This document shows positions 6,199 through 11,290 of a stretch of DNA of 11,290 nucleotides, piece after piece. Below the pieces are notes generated by a model. That model was not told the origin of the DNA. It searched no databases and worked only from the letters and a program-made list of their open reading frames with translations. The stretch is from assembly GCA_945897655.1 (NCBI GenBank), contig CAMDHB010000080.1:1-11290 (forward strand), given 5' to 3'. Each line of letters starts with the position of its first letter. Position 1 is the first letter of the stretch. The translations under genes and the position numbers were made by a program. This stretch comes from Pseudorhodobacter antarcticus (lineage in GTDB: Bacteria; Pseudomonadota; Alphaproteobacteria; Rhodobacterales; Rhodobacteraceae).

Positions 6199-8082
6199 CT
6201 ACAGGATGATATCGCCGCCCAGCAGCGCGACCCCACCCTGAAACTCGACCACCATATCCTCCAGACTGTCGCCGTTGGTATCGGCAGACAACAGGCCCGA
6301 TGCATAGCGCAACTGGCCCGAGACGCCGCTGAAGGCCGCTGACCCGATAAAGGAAAACGCCTGATTGCCGCCCAACAGTGCGTTGGCATCAATCTGGGCA
6401 AGATCAACCTTGTCCGCGCCACTGGCAAAATCGGTGATCAGATCGCGCAATACCGATGTTGTCCCGGAATCGCCGGTCGACACCATCACAAACACATCGG
6501 CCCCGAGGCCACCGGTCATCTCATCCCGCGACTGGCCGCCGATCAGGGTGTCATTGCCCGACCCGCCCAACAGCGTGTCGCGGCCCTTGCCGCCGTCCAG
6601 CGTGTCGTCATCGGCGCGGCCGTCGATGCGGTCATTGCCATCGCCGCCGGACAGCAGATCAAACCCGCGCCCGCCCGACAGAACGCCGTCGCCCGCGAAA
6701 TGCTGAATGGTATCGTCCCCCGCGCCACCATTCAGGGTATCCGCGCCGTCCGACCCGTCGATCAGGTCGTCCCCCGCGCCGCCCGTCACAAAATCGTTGC
6801 CGAGGCCCGCATAGACGGTATCGTCACCCGACTCGGCAAAAATGTCATCGCGGACGCTGCCGCCATAGAACAGATCGTCGCCCGACCCGCCATAACCGGC
6901 GACAAAGAAGTCGGTCGCAGCAAAGTCAATGATGAACTGGTCGTCACCCTCACCACCACGCGCAATCAGCGGTCCCGCACCCCCATACAGGATGTCGTTC
7001 CCCGCCCCACCGGACAGGCTGTCATAACTTGCGCCGCCATAAAGCAGGTCATCGCCGCCGCCGCCTGTGATCGTGTCGCGGTCATCTTCGCCATAGATAG
7101 TCTCGTCCCCATCACCGCCCATGAGCTTGTCATTGCCGACATCACCGAGGATAGCTCCAAAGATCGACGAAGCGCCTCGCCCATCATAGGTGTCGTCTCC
7201 AGCCCATCCGTACCAGCCGCCGTCGATGCTGCCGTCACGCCCGTCAAAAATGTCGTCGCCGTCGCCCAGGACGACGCTGCCGATCATCAGGCCGCTGTTC
7301 CTGACAAAAACGTTACCAATGGAAGTCTCGGCATTTAGGGCCCCCGCCCCGCCAGAGATAACGCCTGTGTTGATCACCGAAAAAGAAGCTAGCGGGTTCG
7401 TGGTGGTGTAAATGTCGATTCCGAATGACAAAGCGGTGATCGTCCCGTGATTTTCAACGACGCTGTATGCGCCGCTGGCCGAGATACGCACGCCGTCGCC
7501 TTCCGATGACGTCGCGGTGATCTCGCCAGCCGCCAGATTGATCACTCTGGTGCTGGCGCCCTCGATGTAAACGCCGTTGTTGTTGCGGGCATCATTGACA
7601 GCGTCGCCGACCGAACCGGCCAGGATACTGCCAGAATTCACCAGGACGTCTTTGGTTGCGCCGCCCACCCCCAGAATGACGGCGCCCGCCCCCCCTGAAA
7701 CCGTCCCGGTCACAGTCACCGTGTTGCCGCCGCCTTCGCTGTAGATGGCAACGGCTTCCGGCGCATCGAGACTGCCGTCGATCTGGGCTACGCTGTTCGC
7801 GCCATTAAACCAAAGGCCAGCGTAGCCGACCTCCGCGAAGCTGGCAAAGGTGCCACCAGTGGCGACCGTAAAGGTCGAGTTGGTTGGCAGATGAATTGTC
7901 GCCGCGCTGACCAGCGTTCCGCGCACCATGACCTCGACATCGGTGAACGCGCCGAAACTGATGACTGACCCGGTGGTCGAACCCAGCGTGACTGTCGGCA
8001 TCACGAACAACGAATCGCCCGATGCGGTGAAGGTGAACCGAGGACCAGCACCGGTGCTTGTCGCGGGGAAGAAAACGGCCAT
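6199..8082 (-). CDS. Secreted RTX calcium-binding repeat protein with N-terminal beta-solenoid-like half
   Basis: 627 residues. Residues about 50-270 contain nine loosely repeated turns of the form hydrophobic-x-(N)-x-G-(S/T)-(I/L/V), with the glycine at 55, 77, 103, 126, 151, 186, 213, 240 and 264, suggesting a beta-solenoid. Residues about 272-530 hold many GGxGxDxhx-type nonapeptides (for example GGAGNDILYGG 358-368, GGAGDDTIQ 452-460, GGSGNDTLIGG 506-516) that bind calcium and fold as a beta-roll. Residues about 525-627 (GLGADVFVM, DLITDFASGADKVDLAQIDAN, QAFSFIGSAAF) match the serralysin-type C-terminal domain of type I secretion substrates. There is no N-terminal signal peptide, as expected for type I export, and no protease or other catalytic motif. 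The ATG at 8082 has GGAGAG five bases upstream (8088-8093). Type I transporter genes are not in the window. Role unknown; surface adhesion or matrix function is a guess. Confidence 0.88.
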   Translation of the reverse strand: MAVFFPATSTGAGPRFTFTASGDSLFVMPTVTLGSTTGSVISFGAFTDVEVMVRGTLVSAATIHLPTNSTFTVATGGTFASFAEVGYAGLWFNGANSVAQIDGSLDAPEAVAIYSEGGGNTVTVTGTVSGGAGAVILGVGGATKDVLVNSGSILAGSVGDAVNDARNNNGVYIEGASTRVINLAAGEITATSSEGDGVRISASGAYSVVENHGTITALSFGIDIYTTTNPLASFSVINTGVISGGAGALNAETSIGNVFVRNSGLMIGSVVLGDGDDIFDGRDGSIDGGWYGWAGDDTYDGRGASSIFGAILGDVGNDKLMGGDGDETIYGEDDRDTITGGGGDDLLYGGASYDSLSGGAGNDILYGGAGPLIARGGEGDDQFIIDFAATDFFVAGYGGSGDDLFYGGSVRDDIFAESGDDTVYAGLGNDFVTGGAGDDLIDGSDGADTLNGGAGDDTIQHFAGDGVLSGGRGFDLLSGGDGNDRIDGRADDDTLDGGKGRDTLLGGSGNDTLIGGQSRDEMTGGLGADVFVMVSTGDSGTTSVLRDLITDFASGADKVDLAQIDANALLGGNQAFSFIGSAAFSGVSGQLRYASGLLSADTNGDSLEDMVVEFQGGVALLGGDIIL

Positions 8083-8119
8083 GAAAACTCTCCAGCAAAA
8101 AAAAGGTCAATATGGCGCT

Positions 8120-8147
8120 ATGTTAACGAAGATGGCCAACAGATCAA
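8120..8147 (-). promoter_or_regulatory. Candidate promoter of the RTX gene
   Basis: On the minus strand TTGATC (8147-8142) and TAACAT (8125-8120) are separated by 16 bases, giving a partial match to a sigma-70 promoter about 38 bases before the RTX start codon. An eight-T tract (8104-8097) lies in the leader between this element and the ribosome binding site. The match is modest and unsupported by other data. Confidence 0.3.
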
Positions 8148-8170
8148 CGGATTTGCTGTTCGCAACCGTG

Positions 8171-8228
8171 TGGGGTCAGGATAGCGTGCAGCCACCCCAA
8201 CCCTTTCCAGTTGGTTAATGTCTGGAAA
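8171..8228. repeat. Two imperfectly spaced inverted repeats in the RTX-pckA gap
   Basis: TGGGGT (8171-8176) pairs with ACCCCA (8194-8199) across 17 bases, and TTTCCAG (8204-8210) pairs with CTGGAAA (8222-8228) across 11 bases. A third, AATCAA (8227-8232) with TTGATT (8237-8242), overlaps the end of the second. They follow one another in the 198-bp gap. They may be structured 3' sequence of the pckA transcript or regulatory sites for the RTX gene; chance is possible for arms this short. Confidence 0.35.
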
Positions 8229-8241
8229 TCAACTCATTGAT

Positions 8242-8268
8242 TCTGAACAGTTTTCAAAACTGTCCAGA
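8242..8268. terminator. 27-bp near-perfect palindrome just after pckA
   Basis: The core arms ACAGTTTT (8247-8254) and AAAACTGT (8256-8263) are a perfect dyad around one base. After one mismatched pair (8246/8264) TCTG (8242-8245) pairs with CAGA (8265-8268), giving twelve of thirteen possible pairs. It begins 12 bases beyond the pckA stop codon, so it could form a stem at the mRNA 3' end, although the T-rich part lies inside the stem and no T-run follows. It could equally be an operator for a dimeric regulator. Its function is uncertain. Confidence 0.4.
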
Positions 8269-8280
8269 TCTAGACGCCCC

Positions 8281-9879
8281 TTACCCTATCGCGCAGGCCT
8301 TCACGTCGGCGTCGATGAAGGGCAGATATTGTTCGAAATTGGCGGCGAACATGCCTACCAGCTTCTGGGCTTGCCGGTCATATTGCGCTGGGTCTGTCCA
8401 GGTTGAGCGAGGGTCGAGCAGATCCTTGCCCACGCCCGCCACCTCAACCGGAACCTCGAACCCAAAGTTGGGGTCGCGGCGGAAGGGGGCGGTGGACAGC
8501 GAGCCGTCGAGTGCCGCCGCCAGCAGGGCACGGGTTGCCCGGATCGGCATCCGCTTGCCGTCGCCATAGGCGCCGCCGGTCCAGCCGGTGTTCACCAGCC
8601 AGCACGACGCCCCATGCTTGGCGATCTTGGCGGCCAGCAGTTTGCCATAAACCTCAGGCCGGCGGGGCATGAAGGGGGCGCCGAAACAGGTGCTGAAGGT
8701 GGGCTGCGGTTCGGTCACGCCACGTTCGGTTCCCGCCACTTTGGAGGTGAAGCCGGACAGAAAGTGATACATCGCCTGCGCCGGGGTCAGCCGGGCAATC
8801 GGCGGCAGCACGCCAAAGGCATCGCAGGTCAGCATCACGACATGGCGCGGATGGCCGCCCAAACCCGATGCGGAAGCATTCGAGATATAGTCCAGCGGAT
8901 AGGCGCAGCGGGTGTTGGCCGTCAGGCTGTCATCCGAGAAGTCGAGTTCCAGCGTCTCAGGGTCGTAGACCATGTTTTCCACCACGGTCGCGAAACGGTG
9001 GGTGGTGGCGTAAATCTCTGGCTCGGCCTCGGGCGACAGGTGGATGGTCTTGGCGTAACACCCGCCTTCAAAATTGAAGGTGCCGCGTTCGGACCAGCCG
9101 TGTTCATCATCGCCTATCAGGGTGCGGCTGGGGTCGGCGGACAGGGTGGTTTTGCCCGTACCCGACAGGCCGAAAAAGACAGCGGTATCCACCGGGTTTC
9201 CGGGCGCATGGTTGGCGCTGCAATGCATGGCCATCACACCCTTTTCGGGCAAAAGGTAGTTCAGCAGGGTGAACACCGCCTTCTTGTTCTCACCCGCATA
9301 TTCGGTGTTGGCGATCAGGATCACCTTAGCGTCAAAGTTCAGCGCGATAACGGTCTCAGAACGGCAACTGTGCCTGGCCGGATCGGCCTTGAAACTGGGG
9401 CAGTTGATGACGGTCCAATCGGGGGTGAATGTGTCCAGTTCGGCCCGTTCAGGACGGCGCAGCAGGTGGCGGATGAACAGGCCGTGCCAAGCCAGTTCGG
9501 TGACCATCCGCACATCCAGACGGTGAATGGGGTCGGCCCCGGCGTACAAATCCTGCACAAAGAAATCGCGGCCCTTCATATGCGCCAGCATGTCGGCGTA
9601 AAGCCGGTCAAAGGCATCTGGCGCCATTGCGGCGTTATTGTCCCACCAGATCGTGTGTTCAACCGAAGGGGTGCGAACCACGAATTTGTCCTTGGGCGAG
9701 CGACCGGTATATTGCCCCGTGGCGCAAAGGAATGCACCACCGCGGCCCAAACGCCCCTCACCCCGGGTAACGGCGGCTTGAACCAAGGCGGGCTCCAAGT
9801 CGTTATAATAGACGCGCCCCAGCCCAAAGATGCCCTGATCTTCCAGCCGTTTTGCGGGGTTCACGCGTCCATCTGTCAT
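8281..9879 (-). CDS. pckA: Phosphoenolpyruvate carboxykinase (ATP)
   Basis: 532 residues, close to the usual 530-540 of the ATP-dependent enzyme. It decarboxylates and phosphorylates oxaloacetate to PEP, the first committed step of gluconeogenesis, in the cytosol. Signatures are complete: substrate-binding TGRSPKDKF (58-66, R60), P-loop GLSGTGKTTLS (237-247, K243), metal-binding LIGDDEHGW (254-262, D257/D258), and the PEPCK-specific EGGCYAK (271-277). The start at 9879 is fixed by AGGAG (9892-9888) eight bases upstream and by the family N-terminus; a 40-residue in-frame extension to 9999 is Arg-rich and unconserved. Transcribed divergently from chvI, with candidate operators at 10032-10064. 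It is probably repressed or activated by carbon-source regulators, as in relatives. Confidence 0.97.
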   Translation of the reverse strand: MTDGRVNPAKRLEDQGIFGLGRVYYNDLEPALVQAAVTRGEGRLGRGGAFLCATGQYTGRSPKDKFVVRTPSVEHTIWWDNNAAMAPDAFDRLYADMLAHMKGRDFFVQDLYAGADPIHRLDVRMVTELAWHGLFIRHLLRRPERAELDTFTPDWTVINCPSFKADPARHSCRSETVIALNFDAKVILIANTEYAGENKKAVFTLLNYLLPEKGVMAMHCSANHAPGNPVDTAVFFGLSGTGKTTLSADPSRTLIGDDEHGWSERGTFNFEGGCYAKTIHLSPEAEPEIYATTHRFATVVENMVYDPETLELDFSDDSLTANTRCAYPLDYISNASASGLGGHPRHVVMLTCDAFGVLPPIARLTPAQAMYHFLSGFTSKVAGTERGVTEPQPTFSTCFGAPFMPRRPEVYGKLLAAKIAKHGASCWLVNTGWTGGAYGDGKRMPIRATRALLAAALDGSLSTAPFRRDPNFGFEVPVEVAGVGKDLLDPRSTWTDPAQYDRQAQKLVGMFAANFEQYLPFIDADVKACAIG

Positions 9880-10232
9880 TTTCAACACTCCTGTGGCCGC
9901 AAAAGGCGGCAATGAATGGTTCAAAACTGAATGGCCCAAAGGGCGGGGCATTCGCGAAAAACGGCGTCGCGCCGCCTTCCTGAATTTCTTTAACATCAAG
10001 ATTTCAAAGGAGAAAAGCGTTGTTTTGTCCCGTTAGCGCAACCAGTCCCAAGTTAGCGCAACCAAATAGGGGCAATACCCGCTACTGCGGCAAATTAGTC
10101 ATTCCTTTGGGTTTTTCGCACCTGATGAGAGTCCGTAGCCAAGGTGATTCGCACTTTTTGGTTGATTCCTGGGGCCGGACAACAGATCATGCAGGAAAAT
10201 AAGGCAAACCGAGCAGAATAGGATAGCCCAAT
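9880..10232. other. 353-bp divergent intergenic region between pckA and chvI
   Basis: No gene is supported here. Near pckA it holds the ribosome binding site and a small GC dyad, CGGCG (9962-9966) with CGCCG (9970-9974). The middle has two 13-bp direct repeats (10032-10064). Towards chvI there are two copies of TTCGCAC (10115-10121 and 10148-10154, 33 bp apart), and a weak promoter-like pair on the plus strand, TTGATT (about 10163) and GATCAT 17 bases later. chvI has AGGA (10220-10223) nine bases before its ATG. A short unrelated reading frame across 10020-10202 shows no family features. Confidence 0.6.
10032..10064. promoter_or_regulatory. Tandem 13-bp direct repeats, candidate operators for pckA
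   Basis: GTTAGCGCAACCA occurs at 10032-10044 and again, identical, at 10052-10064, start-to-start distance 20 bp, about two helical turns, so two bound dimers would sit on the same DNA face. The left part TTAGCGC resembles one half of the TTAGCGCTAA-like palindromes bound by LacI-family regulators of central carbon genes in alphaproteobacteria (CceR in Rhodobacter, PckR in Sinorhizobium). The right half is degenerate. The repeats lie 153 bp before the pckA start and 168 bp before the chvI start, so either gene could be the target; pckA is favoured on family knowledge. Confidence 0.5.
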
Positions 10233-10934
10233 ATGGCAAGGATCGCCCTTGTGGACGACGACAGGAATATCCTGACGTCGGTTTCGATGACTTTGGAAGC
10301 CGAGGGGTTTGAGGTCGAGACATTTAATGACGGCCAATCGGCGCTTGATGCCTTTAACCGGCGGATGCCGGATATGGCCGTTCTGGACATCAAGATGCCC
10401 CGGATGGATGGCATGGACCTGCTGCAACGCCTGCGGCAGAAAACCACGATGCCGGTGATCTTTCTCACCTCCAAGGATGATGAGATTGACGAGGTTCTGG
10501 GCCTGCGGATGGGGGCTGACGACTATGTCAAGAAGCCGTTCAGCCAGCGCCTGCTGGTGGAACGGATCCGGTCCTTGCTGCGCCGTCAGGATGCGATTTC
10601 GACCGGTGAGGTTGCGGTTACCGAAGAAACCAAGATCATGGAACGGGGCAATCTGCGGATGGACCCATTGCGCCATTCGGTCAGCTGGAAGGGTGCCGAT
10701 GTCTCGCTGACCGTCACCGAATTCATGCTGCTGCAGGCGCTCGCGCAGCGGCCCGGTTTCGTGAAAAGCCGCGATCAGTTGATGGACGTGGCCTATGACG
10801 ATCAGGTCTATGTCGATGACCGCACCATCGACAGCCATATCAAGCGCCTGCGCAAGAAGATGCGTCAGGTGGACGACACCTTCTCGGCGATCGAGACGTT
10901 GTACGGCATTGGCTATCGTTACAACGAAGAATGA
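10233..10934 (+). CDS. chvI: DNA-binding response regulator ChvI (OmpR/PhoB family)
   Basis: 233 residues. The receiver domain (1-118) has the acidic pair D8/D9, the phosphoacceptor D52 in VLDIKMPRMDG, T79/S80 and K101 in the KKPF motif. The OmpR-type winged-helix domain (about 137-231) ends with DDRTIDSHIKRLRKKMR (195-211) as recognition helix and GIGYRY (225-230) in the wing. The sequence fits ChvI, which with ChvG controls responses to acid, envelope stress and host contact in alphaproteobacteria. AGGA nine bases before the ATG supports the start. Its stop overlaps the chvG start by four bases (ATGA), so the pair is co-translated. pckA is divergent, as often seen in Rhodobacterales and Rhizobiales. 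Confidence 0.93.
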   Translation: MARIALVDDDRNILTSVSMTLEAEGFEVETFNDGQSALDAFNRRMPDMAVLDIKMPRMDGMDLLQRLRQKTTMPVIFLTSKDDEIDEVLGLRMGADDYVKKPFSQRLLVERIRSLLRRQDAISTGEVAVTEETKIMERGNLRMDPLRHSVSWKGADVSLTVTEFMLLQALAQRPGFVKSRDQLMDVAYDDQVYVDDRTIDSHIKRLRKKMRQVDDTFSAIETLYGIGYRYNEE

Positions 10935-11290
10935 CAGCGATACCGCAGATCGACATGGCGCAGAAGCGCAAACAGAACTCGGGTGAGGTGCTGCTGGGCG
11001 AGGATTGGGTCTCGCCCGAAAGCATGGCCGAGGTGTCGCTGCGCGATGGCTACAGGCGTCGGTCGCTGGTGGCGCTGAACCACTCGCCGCTGGCGCGCAA
11101 GATCATCATCTTCAACCTGATGGCGCTGGTCATTCTGGTCGCGGGGGTGCTGTTCATGAACCCGTTCCGCGACACGCTGGTATTGCAACGGGAAAACGGG
11201 CTGAAGCTGGAGGCGCTGCTGATCGCCGATGTGTTTGAGGCGGGGCTGGCCAATACAGATGCGGGCCTGCCCACCGACACCCAGCGCATC
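10931..11290 (+). CDS. chvG: Sensor histidine kinase ChvG, N-terminal part (runs off the window)
   Basis: An open frame of 120 codons from the ATG at 10931 to the window end with no stop. The first ~56 residues are cytoplasmic and polar (LLGEDWVSPESMAEVSLRDG, then YRRRSLVALNHSPLARK). Residues 58-76 (IIIFNLMALVILVAGVLFM) form the first membrane helix, and NPFRDTLVLQRENGLKLEAL (77-96) begins the periplasmic sensor domain in the way typical of ChvG. The kinase core lies beyond the window. The start overlaps the chvI stop (ATGA); an alternative internal ATG at 10955 is less likely because of that coupling. It would sense acid or envelope perturbation and phosphorylate ChvI. Confidence 0.88.
   Translation, partial: MTAIPQIDMAQKRKQNSGEVLLGEDWVSPESMAEVSLRDGYRRRSLVALNHSPLARKIIIFNLMALVILVAGVLFMNPFRDTLVLQRENGLKLEALLIADVFEAGLANTDAGLPTDTQRI

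Noticed and set aside
6460..7260. Repetitive DNA that at first looks like a tandem or CRISPR-like array
   Set aside because: The repetition is the codon-level trace of degenerate RTX nonapeptides. Units are not identical and there are no spacers of constant length.
8229..8241. FNR-like half sites ATCAA and TTGAT separated by four bases
   Set aside because: The half sites are in the reverse order (ATCAA-N4-TTGAT) relative to a true FNR/Anr box (TTGAT-N4-ATCAA), so the match is only a short dyad.
8614..9915. 433-codon plus-strand open frame opposite pckA
   Set aside because: It is entirely antisense to an intact pckA with all catalytic motifs, and its own sequence shows no domain. It is a GC-driven shadow, as are the plus-strand frames at 235-867, 690-1775 and 1831-2721.
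9920..9929. TTCAAAACTG shared between the pckA upstream region and the palindrome after pckA (8253-8262)
   Set aside because: A shared 10-mer is expected many times by chance in a window this long, and the upstream copy is not part of a palindrome.
9880..9999. 40-residue N-terminal extension of PckA
   Set aside because: It is Arg/Lys-rich and unlike the family, and the ATG at 9879 has a good AGGAG eight bases upstream.
10095..10838. 247-codon minus-strand open frame opposite chvI
   Set aside because: No recognisable family. It overlaps chvI, whose receiver and winged-helix motifs are intact.

Overview
The window looks like a chromosomal segment of an alphaproteobacterium, most likely Rhodobacterales (Paracoccaceae/Roseobacter relatives). 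The DNA is GC-rich and tightly packed, and the protein families fit: a ChvI/ChvG two-component pair divergent from an ATP-dependent pckA, an MbfA-type ferritin/VIT iron exporter, and a stand-alone MnmD. The genus cannot be told from the sequence alone. Nine complete genes and one partial gene are supported, with no RNA genes, insertion sequences or CRISPR arrays.

Left block (73-4207, all minus strand). Read in transcription order it holds mnmD (tRNA wobble-uridine methyltransferase), two tandem paralogous EamA/DMT permeases, mbfA (iron export) and a flavoprotein of the iodotyrosine-deiodinase type. The first three genes are joined by 4-base ATGA overlaps, and mbfA and the flavoprotein gene by a 1-base TGATG overlap. 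A 58-bp gap before mbfA carries a perfect palindrome that resembles an Irr iron-response operator, so mbfA and the flavoprotein gene probably form their own iron-regulated unit.

Middle block (4255-6096, plus strand). An FAD-dependent DAO-family oxidoreductase is divergent from mnmD, with only 47 bp between the start codons. Together they look like the two halves of E. coli MnmC encoded as separate divergent genes. A TauE/SafE (TSUP) permease follows 51 bp downstream.

RTX gene (6199-8082, minus). This is a 627-residue predicted secreted protein with an N-terminal beta-solenoid-like half, a glycine/aspartate-rich calcium-binding RTX half and a serralysin-type C-terminus. It has no recognisable catalytic domain and no secretion genes next to it. 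Short palindromes flank it on both sides.

Right block (8281-11290). pckA (minus) is divergent from chvI-chvG (plus; chvG runs off the window). The 353-bp region between pckA and chvI carries two identical 13-bp direct repeats exactly 20 bp apart, which are candidate operators for a LacI-type regulator of pckA. PEP carboxykinase next to ChvI/ChvG is a familiar alphaproteobacterial arrangement joining gluconeogenesis and envelope-stress/acid signalling loci.

Most of the window is ordinary core and accessory metabolism. I see no convincing new multi-gene system. The points most worth a second look are the split divergent MnmC-like pair, the iron-type operator in front of mbfA with a deiodinase-like partner, the solenoid-plus-RTX protein, and the repeats flanking pckA.
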